From Entamoeba invadens IP1 (Eukaryota; Evosea; Mastigamoebida; Endamoebidae), in NCBI RefSeq assembly GCF_000330505.1, contig NW_004443753.1, positions 62,001 through 126,000 of the forward strand: a stretch of DNA of 64,000 nucleotides, given 5' to 3'. The notes beneath the pieces were generated by a model, which was not told the DNA's origin, made no database searches, and worked only from the letters and a program-made list of their open reading frames with translations. The translations under genes were made by a program, and so were the position numbers. Every line of letters starts with the position of its first letter. Within the stretch, counting starts at the first letter, position 1. This document shows positions 31,276-41,533 of this stretch, in pieces.

Positions 31276-34023
31276 TTAATAATACAAAGCTATATCGTCC
31301 ATGAGTACTTCGCCTTTGAACCACAGAGTAAAGGATGAGACAAGCAAATTTTTTTGTTGCAAGTTGAAAGAATACGTTTGGACTAGATGCATCTCGGAAA
31401 TACCATCAGTGTCTTTAACAGGCACTTTGACATAACTGAAATGATTCAAAGTTAATTTTGTAGAGTTAAGTAAAGTGACATCGAGATATTGGTCATAAGA
31501 CAGTTGAGCGTTTTCAATTGTTTCTTTGTAAAATGAAAATTTGATGCCACTGCAGTTGACGGCATTTTTCAGAGTAAAAGTGACTTTACAAAGTTCGTTA
31601 TTGGAACAGACGTACAACAAGTTGAGTGACTGAAACACATTTTGGTAAAGCTTTCCATCGAATGTAGCATTTGTGAATATTTCTGCGTCGAATAAGGACC
31701 CATTTGAATAGAGCAGAATCTCTTTATTTGACTCGAAGGTGCTATAGTACCCCGTGTTTTGTGGTAGAACGTTCTTCCCATTTTTGAAATCCACAAGCAA
31801 GGCCAAATTGTCGCATTTTCCCTTTAAACTGCACAGAAAATGGGTCGTGACAAAGTTACTTGCGACGCACTGTAATTCAGAGGGTTTGAGGAGGTCGGGT
31901 CTGTTCATCTCTATTTTGTGGAGTAATGCATCCTCATCGCTCTCTTTATATAACGAGTTGAAGTTATTGCCATTGGCCTTTTCTATAACTAGACTACCAC
32001 TATATTGGTACTCTTTAGTATCATTTCTAATAGTCTTTTCAAAGTAATAATATGAGGTAAGAAGAGGGTCATCATAGGCGGACATTTCTGGGAGGGTTTC
32101 GATGAAATAGGAATACTTGTTTTGAATAGGGTTTTGCTCTGGAATGTCGTGGCAATTAAATACAGCAACGCTGCGTATACTAAACATGTTTTTAATTGTG
32201 TCATTAATGGTATTATAATCAACAGAATTCAACGCTTGAACAACACGTAAGGCAACTCCTCCACCTTCTCTATCCCCTAACACTCCGATATTTGAGAAGT
32301 CGAGTTTATGTCCAAAAAATTCGTTCAGTCGGGGACTTAAGTAGTTCAACGACTCGATGACTAATTGAGTCCTTGCTAGATAATAAGCTTCTCTTGTTGT
32401 ACGTTGGTGTTTTGGAACAATCCAATCGCCATTCCCATCTGGGTCTAAAAAGTCCGACTCAAGTGCAATGGTAATGATGCCATTTTCAGTCAAAGATTCT
32501 TGGACATATAAATAGCCTCGTTCACTCTCAACTAAATTGTCCATTTTGGAAGAAAGAATGACTACAACTTGACAAGACTCATTGAAGCTTTTGATATCAA
32601 TAGGATAATATACTATCCCATTGATAGGAATGGCTTTGGATGTCATATGGAAGTAATCTCGAGTGGTAGCACCAAGTTCAAGTATATCACTTAAGTCGAT
32701 AGTTGGCGTCTTAATAGAAGGTTTAGCATACTCTTGTCTCAAATAGTCGGCTTTCCCATTCCCAAAAGTCAGTTGTGATATTTCATTTTCCTTTTCACAG
32801 TAACTTATAACAGTGGTTGGCCACGTCACGTCGACAGTATCAAAAGTAGACACTCTAATACTTGTGTTTGTGACTCTTTTCCCTATAAAAAAGCCACTAA
32901 GTAACAAACAAATCACTATAAGAAGAGTCAACACAACAATGAAGATATAACACCACCCCCACTCTTTAAACTCTTTTTGAATACTTTTCTTAAAATCCTT
33001 TTGAGACTTGATAGAAGAATAGATACTCAGTCCAAGTTCTAAAAATAAAACAATAAGTAAACTAATAAGAATAGTAAGACATAAGAGACAGAACCCAAAG
33101 AGAGTAGTGACTGGTCTTTCAAAGCCCATATTACTCCCAAAACAAAGGGAGACAAGAAATAGAAAACAGGTGATGACTATGACCTCGGTCTTAAACCCTT
33201 TATAGACTAGAACATAAGATGCTTCATACAAGATGAAAAAAAGAAATAAAAGCATTTTCCATACAAAGAAACCTAACAGAGAAACATTGATGACAGTGAC
33301 AAAAGTAAACACTATGACTTGTGTATATATCTTCCTGAACTCCACAACAGCTTGAAGGAAAAAGAACATCAGCACAAGGCCATAGAGTAGGCCAACTGCT
33401 GTAAATAGAATCCCAAAGACCTTTATTTGCCCTTTATAAGTTGTGCAGAATGTGATATAAGACCGTGACCACACATTAAAAAGAGCTTGATTCTCCTTGT
33501 TACTGTCTATGATATACGGGATCGTATACGTCTCGACTATCTTCTCAATATTGGGAAGTCGATATATAAAGAGACTCTTATCAAAGTTCCCATACACTTT
33601 ACAGAGAAGACTATTAACAATCTTGTTTGTACTGAAAAACTGCTGCACGGTTTTAAGTCGTAACAGTAACTTAATTATATTGTAGAGCAAGAATACTACA
33701 CCCTCTATTATACCCATCACAACAACCCAACTCATATTCCCAACGTCTTGATGAACAACTAGAAGACATATGAAATTCGACACAAAACAGATGAGTGCTA
33801 CTATAGATACTACAAATTGAAGATACCACCCACGCTTCTCATTACTTCGTTGGTGGGGCAAGTCTTCCTCTCTTGAACTCTTTTGTGCTGCACTTTCTTC
33901 TTGAACGTCGTCTGATGTAACTTTTCCATTAAACTCAGAAAAAGTCGTGGTATCCACTTCACTCCCCTTTTCTTCAAGTTCAAAGGCTGTACGGGAAAGA
34001 ACCTCTGTTATTCGAACATCCAT
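31276..34023 (-). CDS. Large polytopic membrane protein with hydrolase-like ectodomain, 915 aa
   Basis: ATG at 34023. Residues 1-65 are polar and acidic, presumably cytosolic. From ~66 to ~400 there are about eight to ten hydrophobic segments (for example LQFVVSIVALICFVSNFICL at ~67). The remaining ~510 residues are largely soluble with many N-glycosylation sequons. They contain an alpha/beta-hydrolase-like stretch: a strand IITIALESDF, then FSNIGVLGDREGGGVALRVV, where the nucleophile elbow expected as GxSxGG reads GDREGG. The catalytic Ser is thus replaced by Arg, pointing to a non-catalytic fold. An AAGAACTTAAAAAAG motif sits just before the ATG. No established family name. Confidence 0.7.
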   Translation of the reverse strand: MDVRITEVLSRTAFELEEKGSEVDTTTFSEFNGKVTSDDVQEESAAQKSSREEDLPHQRSNEKRGWYLQFVVSIVALICFVSNFICLLVVHQDVGNMSWVVVMGIIEGVVFLLYNIIKLLLRLKTVQQFFSTNKIVNSLLCKVYGNFDKSLFIYRLPNIEKIVETYTIPYIIDSNKENQALFNVWSRSYITFCTTYKGQIKVFGILFTAVGLLYGLVLMFFFLQAVVEFRKIYTQVIVFTFVTVINVSLLGFFVWKMLLFLFFILYEASYVLVYKGFKTEVIVITCFLFLVSLCFGSNMGFERPVTTLFGFCLLCLTILISLLIVLFLELGLSIYSSIKSQKDFKKSIQKEFKEWGWCYIFIVVLTLLIVICLLLSGFFIGKRVTNTSIRVSTFDTVDVTWPTTVISYCEKENEISQLTFGNGKADYLRQEYAKPSIKTPTIDLSDILELGATTRDYFHMTSKAIPINGIVYYPIDIKSFNESCQVVVILSSKMDNLVESERGYLYVQESLTENGIITIALESDFLDPDGNGDWIVPKHQRTTREAYYLARTQLVIESLNYLSPRLNEFFGHKLDFSNIGVLGDREGGGVALRVVQALNSVDYNTINDTIKNMFSIRSVAVFNCHDIPEQNPIQNKYSYFIETLPEMSAYDDPLLTSYYYFEKTIRNDTKEYQYSGSLVIEKANGNNFNSLYKESDEDALLHKIEMNRPDLLKPSELQCVASNFVTTHFLCSLKGKCDNLALLVDFKNGKNVLPQNTGYYSTFESNKEILLYSNGSLFDAEIFTNATFDGKLYQNVFQSLNLLYVCSNNELCKVTFTLKNAVNCSGIKFSFYKETIENAQLSYDQYLDVTLLNSTKLTLNHFSYVKVPVKDTDGISEMHLVQTYSFNLQQKNLLVSSFTLWFKGEVLMDDIALYY

Positions 34024-34471
34024 GCTTTTTTAAGTTCTTCGTCCACTTATGGAAGACGTCTCCTGTGTTCAATGTAATTTATATGGTTTAATTTACTAGT
34101 AATGTATAATAAATGGTTGGTTACAAGATTTTGATTTTTTCTCATTACAAATGCCTTTCACAAAAACAATAATTTATAGTTAACATCTTAATTAAATAAT
34201 TCTATTTTTTTGGTTTGTTGATTTCAATTGACGACAAATAAAAAAAATCTAAAAAGTAGGTGTTTAGAGTAATTCAAAAAAATCCATACTTTTAATTAAA
34301 TTGAATTAACTATATAATTTCAATTCGACTAATAAAACATTAGATACTTTATTTATAATTGAGTACTTACCAATATATTATTGCTTATTAGTAAGTTATA
34401 GTAATATTTAATTAATTATTAATAATATTACTATTTAATAACCACGCAAATAACTTGTTGAATAAATTCAC
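34024..34471. other. AT-rich spacer with divergent-promoter motif at its left edge
   Basis: About 450 bases. AAGAACTTAAAAAAG (minus strand, 34039-34025) immediately precedes the ATG of the membrane-protein gene. The remainder is AT-rich with no coding signal. Confidence 0.5.
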
Positions 34472-35757
34472 TTAGAATAAATCGCTTCCCATATCACTTA
34501 TATCATACGACTCATCATTTTCTTCATTTGGTGAGAAATTGCCGCCATTATTATCATCTGTGTCTGTCATTCCGCTTCCGCTTCCACTTCCACTATCAAA
34601 AAACAAAGGAGACCCCGAGTCAGTGAAGTCCAGTAATGTTCGTTCTTCATTTGGGTCGAAGAATGAAAGTGTCGTCTTAGGGTCTTTGATATTCAACTTC
34701 TCTTCTTCATTTCGCATCTCTTGATCTTTTAAAAGGTAAGCGTCATAAACAAATGGTTCTGCTCCAAAGTTGACTTTAAAACTTTTAGTTTTCTTCATCG
34801 AGACGGCTGGGAAGAATGACTCTTGTGTCACTTTAATCGAGGGGAGGACTTTTCCATTCAACGTAAAAAAGACTTCCTTCCGTTTGACATCAAACCCACA
34901 GCCAACAGTATCTCCCTCTCCATATCCGGTGTGGTAATTCTTTCCAGAACCACTATTATAAAACAAATTGCCATCATCAGAGTGATATCCAAGGGCGTCT
35001 TTATCCCATCCGACCATACGATTCTAATCATTAATAATGAATAATAAATATTTATTAAGTATTTATTATATTATATATATTATAATTATATTATATTATT
35101 ATTATATTTATATTTTAATTAATATTATTATAATAATATTATATTTATTATATTCGATCGAAGTTAACAAACTTTGGGATAAGACTGAGGAGCTAACCCA
35201 ATACCAAAGACATACTGCACCGACGGCTCGATCTTGTCGAATGTGACTTCAAAGTAAAACACATTTCTAGAGATGATTATAGTCTCACCTTCATAGTTGA
35301 CAAAAGCACCATAATTCGGACCTGGTCCAAAAGGGTGTCTCGCTACATGTGTATAATTTTCCATCTCATTCATAGTCAATGGACTGAACCAGAGAGCATT
35401 TCTTACTAGGGACTTGTTGTCTGTCGTGTTTGGGATGATCGTTTGTGGAGCTTCGAGGTAGATCATTTTTGGAATGAGGAATTTGAACCCACGGTTTTGA
35501 AGACGTTTCTCCACTATCACTTTCTCAATCCCAAGAATTTTTTTTAATCGGAGATATAACGTTCGGTCGTTTATCGAGTTCGGGTAAGCTAAGAGCAAAT
35601 TGTTGAAATCTTGATTTGTCAAATTCAAAAAAATCGCCTCTAGAATTGGCTCGGGAAGAGAGAATAATTTAAACCTCTCACTCATTCGTGTGATTTTTGA
35701 GTTTGAGTTTTTGTTCATATGTAAATAAAGAAAGGCATTGGAAAGTTTTAGAGGCAT
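34472..35757 (-). CDS. F-box-like/SPRY domain protein, ~378 aa, one intron
   Basis: Exon 1 (35757-35173, 195 codons) starts MPLKLSNAFLYLH. It has an F-box-like LPEPILEAIFLNLTNQDF at ~35, then enters a SPRY domain (FYFEVTF, YVFGIGLA). The SPRY fold is cut at SYPK by a 149-nt intron (35172-35024, GTTTGT...GATTAG) that is almost pure A/T. Exon 2 (35023-34472) resumes NRMVGWDKDALGYHSDDG, GDTVGCGFDVKRKEVFFTLNG and FFPAVSM, completing the SPRY domain. The C-terminal ~80 residues are Gly/Ser- and acid-rich. F-box plus SPRY would suit a Skp1-linked ubiquitin-ligase substrate adaptor (Skp1 is at 53613), but the F-box match is weak. The intron and SPRY calls are strong. Confidence 0.85.
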
Positions 35758-35924
35758 TTAATTTGATGTAATTTAATTTATTAATATAATATACTATAAT
35801 TTTTGATATGATCAAGTTTTTGATCGTCGATATAACCGAATTAACTTGAGTTTTTATAACTTAGTTTTGTTGTGTATTTGATTAATATCATATAATTAAA
35901 AATATTATTATATTCATTGATTAA

Positions 35925-36553
35925 AGAGAAAGGACGGACATGGGGACGAAGGACGGGAATATAGGCCGAAAGACGTCCTTTGTGGTTTAGGGACGTCCTC
36001 CCGCTATAAAGGACGTCCTCCTGTGTATATGGTGTCCTTTCTATTATTTTCGTGTCCGCGGCATTTTTAAAACTATATAATGAGTTATAATATTACTATG
36101 AATTTACTATTATAAAATATAATTATTTCCAAAAATAAATAAATTCAAAGACAAATTTTAAACAACAAGTAATTTCGTTATAAATTAATGGTTTTTATAA
36201 AAAATGCAAATTTAATTAGTTTTTCAAAGAAAACTCAATGGTAAAATGAAAAAAAAGTGATAAATTTTTATAAACCATTAATATATAACAAAATTACTTT
36301 TTAAATAGTTTTTGTCTTTGAATTAATTTATTTTTGGAAATAATTATATTTTTTGATTGTATATTTATAATAAAAATATACTTTGTTATATAGTTTCGAT
36401 AATGAATAAAAAATGCCGCGGACACGAAAATAATAGAAAGGACACCATATACACATAAAGGACGTCCTTTATAGCGGGAGGACGTCCCTAAACCACAAAG
36501 GACGTCTTTCGGCCTATATTCCCGTCCTTCGTCCCCATGTCCGTCCTTTCTCT
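35925..36553. mobile_element. Long foldback/MITE-type element with GGACGTCC-rich arms
   Basis: A 629-bp palindromic unit. The outer ~140 bp of each arm is nearly identical (AGAGAAAGGACGGACATGGG inward, ending GTGTCCGCGGCATTTT), and the AT-rich inner parts also pair, with arms near 300 bp overall. Each arm contains several GGACGTCC palindromes. It is flanked by TAA on both sides (35922-35924 and 36554-36556); TTAA can also be read at both edges. No ORF. It is a non-autonomous element of unassigned superfamily (TAA suggests PIF/Harbinger, TTAA piggyBac). Confidence 0.85.
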
Positions 36554-36673
36554 TAACAATATATTAATTTAATAATTAATGAAATACTCCAAAAAATGGA
36601 ACTTAAATATTAACTATTGAAATTAATCAGTTCGCAATCTTGTTGGAATGAATGAACATTTGAGAATGGAAAA

Positions 36674-36997
36674 ATGAAGAAAATAAACATGGCAACAGAA
36701 GGACCAATGAAAACATGTGACGACGATACAAAACTGTTGGGCGAACTAAGCACGGTATGGAAAAGGCTGGACAATCTCGAATTAGAACAAGAAACCCTCC
36801 TTCTCCAGGTTGATAGAGAAGCAAGACTTTTATTTTGTGTGAAAACAGAACTCGAGAATTTTGTTGAAAAAAAGAAGAACGAAGATAGGCTTATCCGCGA
36901 TGCTGTACCAATTCCTGTTGTTAAAAAGAACGAGGAAACAAAAACGAAAGAAAAACAGATCGAAAGTCCCCCTCCGAAGGAGCATCCATGGGTTTAA
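36674..36997 (+). CDS. Small coiled-coil protein, 107 aa
   Basis: ATG at 36674 (MKKINMATEGPMKTCDDD); MATEGP is an alternative start. Residues ~20-70 form a heptad-like helix (LLGELSTVWKRLDNLELEQ, LLLQVDREARLLFCVKTEL). A Lys/Glu- and Pro-rich tail follows (KKNEETKTKEK, ESPPPKEHPWV). The size and coiled coil suggest a structural or adaptor role. It is wedged between two MITE-type elements. No family recognised. Confidence 0.6.
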   Translation: MKKINMATEGPMKTCDDDTKLLGELSTVWKRLDNLELEQETLLLQVDREARLLFCVKTELENFVEKKKNEDRLIRDAVPIPVVKKNEETKTKEKQIESPPPKEHPWV

Positions 36998-37180
36998 TGT
37001 GTTTTGAAGACTATTTATTTGAGTTGCGTTTGAAACACTTTAATTTGCGTGACTAGTTACAGCGACTAGTAACGCAACAATTACTGTAATCATTTTTTAA
37101 TTTTTTTAGTTATGTTTAATTATTGTGATATTTTGAAATTATAATAAAAACGAAACATCTTTCTTTTTATTATACATATA

Positions 37181-37403
37181 TACAGTAGGGAAAATGAACC
37201 TTAGCCCGGGAAATGTACTTTAGCCCAAAGAAATTCCTATTTTTTTCTTTAAAAACACGGGTTTTTACTAAAAAAACAAATATTTCAAAAAATTGACTTT
37301 TATATCGGTATAGTTTAGTATTTTAATATAACAATAGAAAATAATTAGTTTTTCTTTGGGCTAAGGTTAATTTGCTGGGCGAAGGTTCAATAGCCCAACT
37401 ATA
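37181..37403. mobile_element. MITE with TACAGTAGGG-type termini
   Basis: About 220 bp. The left arm reads TACAGTAGGGAAAATGAACC then TTAGCCCGGG...TTTAGCCCAAAG. The right arm, reverse-complemented, reads TATAGTTGGGCTATTGAACC then TTCGCCCAGC...CTTAGCCCAAAG. Arms are ~50 bp with internal GAACCTTAGCCC subrepeats. The edges carry TA, as in Tc1/mariner-type insertions. No coding capacity. The left terminus recurs at 822-836. Confidence 0.75.
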
Positions 37404-37744
37404 TACATATACAAAGTTTTGAACAACCCAAATACTTCAAAATACGACTTAAATACCAGAACTTACTGACTATAATTATAGAAATTCTCTAAAATAAAAG
37501 TTTGAAATGTTGTTTATTACCAAAATAACTATAAAAGAACTATAACTTATAATTATAATTCACACCAAATCAAATTGATTGTTGGACATCTCATTCTGAC
37601 CTCCGGACCGCATTAAAACTATTTATGAAATAAAAACAAATTAATAATAAAGTTCTAGAGGATGTACTAAGTGACTGGACAAGTAAAAACAATAAAAATA
37701 GAATTCTACCCAATAAAAGTGAATACAGAACTTCCCATATACAC
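37404..37744. other. AT-rich spacer with no supported gene
   Basis: About 340 bases between the MITE and the TLDc gene. An ORF on the minus strand (37591-37776) overlaps the start of the TLDc gene and has no recognisable content. Nothing else is visible. Confidence 0.5.
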
Positions 37745-38323
37745 ATGATACATTCAATGAATATGATATCTAACACAAATAATTCTCAAGAACACATTTC
37801 AAAGAGTATCTCATCCCAATCTCCTCTTTCAATTGTATCGAGTTGGGTTGGTCACACAAGAGCTCTTCGTGTTTTCGACTCAGAACATGATGAATTGAAC
37901 TCTGAAGCACTTTGGAACAAAATCAAAGGACGTAGAAATCTGATGTTTGTTGTTGTGACAACAGAAGGTAATGTCTTTGGCTCTTATCATAGCATTATTC
38001 CTCACTCACAAGGGAGTTGGGTATCTTCTGATGATGACCAGTTCATATTTACTCTCAGAAATTCATCTGGTACACCTCCGACTATTTTCAGACCAAAGCA
38101 GATGACTCATCGACTCCTTCACATCTCAAAGAGTACAACAAAGAAGAAATTGGTATGGATATCGGACGCTTTTAAAATACAAAATGACGACAAATCATAT
38201 ATCAGCAGTTCGTTTTCAAGGTTTTATAACGACGAAAAAGACTTGGGTCCTTCCATATTCACCAATTTGGTGTATCCTAATACCTTCTCTTTCTCCTCTT
38301 TCTTCGTTCTCCATTGGTTCTAA
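37745..38323 (+). CDS. TLDc domain protein, 192 aa
   Basis: ATG at 37745. After a ~35-residue polar N-terminus, the TLDc pattern follows: RALRVFDSEHDELNSEALWN, NLMFVVVTTEGNVFGSYH, DQFIFTLRNSSG and TIFRPK. Its closest relative in the window is the second TLDc protein at 50437-51096, sharing (E/R)GNVFG(S/G)Y and (Q/Y)(F/I)F(T/V)L(R/L). TLDc proteins in other eukaryotes bind V-ATPase or act in oxidative-stress resistance. Entamoeba has many small TLDc-only proteins of unknown role. The C-terminal half is divergent. No intron. Confidence 0.8.
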   Translation: MIHSMNMISNTNNSQEHISKSISSQSPLSIVSSWVGHTRALRVFDSEHDELNSEALWNKIKGRRNLMFVVVTTEGNVFGSYHSIIPHSQGSWVSSDDDQFIFTLRNSSGTPPTIFRPKQMTHRLLHISKSTTKKKLVWISDAFKIQNDDKSYISSSFSRFYNDEKDLGPSIFTNLVYPNTFSFSSFFVLHWF

Positions 38324-38471
38324 CTCTTTAGTATAGTTTATTATAGCTTAATTTATTCTTTACAGTCTATTTATAATTTACTATGATATATAGATTAATT
38401 ATATTATATCATTAATTATTTTGTAAAAACTAGATATATATTATAAGCAAACTAATACAAAACTAGAAATA

Positions 38472-39707
38472 TCATTTGATAATAATTACAGTCTGTGGGT
38501 GTTGTAACATGTCCAATTCACTTTCAGAATCGGAGGAACTGGTCAACTCACTTTCTTGGGCCAATTTGGATATCTTTTCTTTGTAATAAATGGCGATTAA
38601 ACATAGTACAAATAATAAATAGAACGAGAAATCACCAACACTAAACTCACTTGTCACTTTCTCGATCACAAAATCTGAAAAAGATTTTGAAATAACAATT
38701 TCAATCACCCAAATCACACCAAGGGAAACTACTTTGGCTAAGTTATAATAATAACCGCCTGTTAACTCTAAGACAACAATTTCGACACACTGTGTCACCC
38801 AAACCACTGCGGCAAATAAAACAAATTGTGGCAAATTTATAGTATATTTACTATAAAGTGTTGTCAAATCACCAAATCTCTGGATTGGAAGATTGGAGAT
38901 ATAGAGAATTGAACAGAAAGAAAGACCATATAAGCCTTTAAGTCCAACGAGAAAAATAGGAGGAAAATCCACCTCAACAAGCAACACCCCCTCTATCTCA
39001 TCACCGATGGTGTCGAGTATGGCTGCGGTCATAATGAAGAAAATAGCCAAGAAAAAGAGTGGATACACCAACGACAAATGTGGATTCTGAGAAACAGCCA
39101 AAAAAGGCGGAGCACTCGAGGAGCACACTAATAAGAAGAAAAGCACACACATCATTGATAATATAAATTTGTGAGACACTTTGTTGTCGTGATAATAAAA
39201 CACACCAGACATCGTCGTTGAAACGAAATAAAATAGCGGCAAAAATGCCGAGTGAAGTGGAACAAAAACAACTGAAAGCGAATACAAAGAAAATAGCTGC
39301 GCTACCGTCGGAAAAATAACCAGCAAAACACGTTTTGCCAATTCAGTTTTCGTCGTAGCTGGAATAGAAACAACTTCTGGGTGTAACGTATCATTTTCTT
39401 GTTGAAGAGCTTTGCTACAGCGCACCCCAAAGTGTGTAGGCTTACCTTTAATCTTCAATATTAGAACAGATAGTAAATACAATGGAAGCCACAAAAACAT
39501 CCCAACTGAACAAAGAAAAGTAACACATATTGGAAATTGGAAATTGAGCTGAAGAACATTTTTTGTAGTTGTGGAGTGTGTCATAAATGCTTCGATAAGC
39601 ACAAACTCTGCGCTATGAAACAATAAAAACATGATGACAACAAGAATCTTGTCAAGTTGCGAACACAACAAATCGCGTGTTATTCTCACGCACCTCCAGG
39701 AGGGCAT
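38472..39707 (-). CDS. Multi-span membrane protein, SLC35/DMT transporter-like, 411 aa
   Basis: ATG at 39707. About ten hydrophobic helices in two blocks of five, separated near residue 95-125 by a polar loop (KGKPTHFGVRCSK). A short acidic C-terminal tail (SELTSSSDSESELD) follows. Length and layout match SLC35F-like members of the drug/metabolite transporter superfamily, which carry nucleotide sugars or related solutes across endomembranes. No signature residues were clear enough to name a substrate. Intron-free. Other polytopic families cannot be excluded. Confidence 0.55.
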   Translation of the reverse strand: MPSWRCVRITRDLLCSQLDKILVVIMFLLFHSAEFVLIEAFMTHSTTTKNVLQLNFQFPICVTFLCSVGMFLWLPLYLLSVLILKIKGKPTHFGVRCSKALQQENDTLHPEVVSIPATTKTELAKRVLLVIFPTVAQLFSLYSLSVVFVPLHSAFLPLFYFVSTTMSGVFYYHDNKVSHKFILSMMCVLFFLLVCSSSAPPFLAVSQNPHLSLVYPLFFLAIFFIMTAAILDTIGDEIEGVLLVEVDFPPIFLVGLKGLYGLSFCSILYISNLPIQRFGDLTTLYSKYTINLPQFVLFAAVVWVTQCVEIVVLELTGGYYYNLAKVVSLGVIWVIEIVISKSFSDFVIEKVTSEFSVGDFSFYLLFVLCLIAIYYKEKISKLAQESELTSSSDSESELDMLQHPQTVIIIK

Positions 39708-40060
39708 TAAGTCAAATCCAGTTGTTCAGTTTTAATTGTATCGCCCACATTTTTGTTTTGCTATGTTCTTTAGTTTTGGTTTTTGATATAAATTCTATAA
39801 TATGCGTTCCCTATTTTGTTAAAAAAAATAAACTATATCGGAATAAAAATAAAATAAAAGTAACTTTTATTTCAAATTAAAACAAACAAATGCGTTGAGT
39901 TAATTCCGCTATAATTTGTCACTGAAATTCTTATGGTTTTTTAATGCAGTTTATAAACTATATACAAACCTATATATTTAGTTTCATTTTATTCTATTGA
40001 TTTTTCATTTTGTGGTTCTTCTTTACACAAATTAGTAACTTAAAAAGCAAACATCAAACG
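39708..40060. other. Divergent spacer between transporter-like gene and Beclin
   Basis: About 350 AT-rich bases. TAACTTAAAAAGC at 40035-40047, 14 bases before the Beclin ATG, matches the GAACTTAAAA motif seen elsewhere upstream of genes here. The possible 5' extension of the Beclin frame (from a TTG at 40010) is not a start. Confidence 0.5.
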
Positions 40061-41533
40061 ATGGAAGAGAAGAAACGGGCGTATTACTGTGACTTGTGTG
40101 GATGTCCGTTGTTCATTCAAATTGATTTATTAGACTCCCAACTCCAAATACCCATCGCACGACAACCGTTTTACTCTCTTTCGACTTCTTTGTCGATGAC
40201 TCCACTCTTCGACGACGACACCAACGAAGACTTTTCAAATCTCATCTTCTGCACGCCGACACACGTCTCTCAAACTCCTCCAACGCGAAGAAGATCGCAC
40301 AAGTCGAAGCAAACAACGAAAAAAATCAAATTTGATGAGGGCGCACTTTTCTATCCCAATTTACCGGAAATTGTGAAGCCGTTATCTCCAGTCACCCATT
40401 CGGAAACACAGACGACGCCTTCTGTCCCAAGTTACTCTCCTTTTTACTCTCTGAAAACTATTGGAAGGTCGCGACTTGGATCGAACGAAGAAAAGATAGA
40501 TAAGGGAATACGAATACCACTGTATCTCCCTTCACAAGTCGACCCAATCATAAACTGTTGTGAAGAAATTGGATTAGAATTTCCACTGTGTAGCCAGTGC
40601 TACCAAATCATCGAGTCTGCTCTTTCAAACGAACTCTCCGAGTTGTCTTCTTCATTCCGAAAAGAGCGAATATTGCAACTGGAGTTGATACAATTTTCAA
40701 TTGAACAAACGACGCTGGAGCAGACGGAAAAAGAGGAGGAGGATATCAGAATGTTGTCGAATGAAGTTGATACCCTTGTGGAAGATAACAGAACGCTTTT
40801 GGAACAACAGAGGATCATTGTTCAGTGCACCGACATTATCGACAAAATAGCAACAAATGTGTTCTATTGTTTGGAAAAGGAAATCTCGTTGTACGTCGAA
40901 ACGCTGAACCAATTCAACGACTTCAACAACAAAGTCCACGCCAATGAATTAGAACGATTGGAATTGTCGAATCCGATAGAAAGAATATTCAACTTTGAAT
41001 GGCTTGAAAATGATGTGGCGCTCAATGGAATACCGATCGTTCAGACGTTTAAAAGCGTTTGTTGCTATTATTATTCAAACGAAATAATATCATCGAAAAG
41101 AAGACTTACACCAAGCGCAACGAAATGAATTTCAATTTAATTATATCGTGCTTCAAAAAGATGTCCACATTTGTGTATGAGCATCTTGGGATATTTGCAA
41201 TGATCCCACAATTCAACGTGAAAAGGCCCGACGACTTCATTACTTTTTTATTGGACTTCCTTCAGAAAACTGTGACTCGGATCACATACTTTGATCGACA
41301 AATAGCTATTCCATATACCCCATGAGGANNNNNNNNNNNNNNNNNNNNNNNNNNNNNNNNNNNNNNNNNNNNNNNNNNNNNNNNNNNNNNNNNNNNNNNN
41401 NNNNNNNNNNNNNNNNNNNNNNNNNNNNAAGGCAATTCCATTCAACACCAATCCACTTGCTGTGATAGCGCTGAAATTTATAGTTATAGATATTAAAATT
41501 GTATTGAACTATGTAGTGAGGGAAGTTACATGA
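40061..41533 (+). CDS. ATG6: Beclin 1 / Atg6, interrupted by an intron and an assembly gap
   Basis: A subunit of class III PI3-kinase (Vps34) complexes in autophagy and endosomal traffic. ATG 40061. The N-terminal zinc-binding-like YYCDLCGCPLF is typical of Beclin. The central block FPLCSQCYQIIESALSNEL leads into a ~100-residue coiled coil. The conserved C-terminal (BARA/ECD) part begins at NFEWLENDVALNG. A GTTTGT donor at 41057 and an acceptor at 41100 (44-nt intron) join to KTYTKRNEMNFNL, FITFLLDFLQK and RQIAIPYTP. A TGA then sits at 41324-41326, right at the gap. After the gap the end of the family is recognisable: NPLAVIALKFIVIDIKIVL to a stop at 41533 (compare WTKALKxxLxxLKWxLAWV). The pre-gap stop may be a contig-end error. 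Confidence 0.8.
41329..41428. other. Assembly gap (100 N) inside Beclin
   Basis: Standard 100-N scaffold gap. By comparison with the family, only ~10-20 codons should be missing between IPYTP and KAIPFN, so the true gap is probably small. Confidence 0.9.

Noticed and set aside
40010..40060. N-terminal extension of Beclin from 40010
   Set aside because: It would start at TTG, not ATG. The ATG at 40061 gives the expected N-terminus with the CxxC motif.
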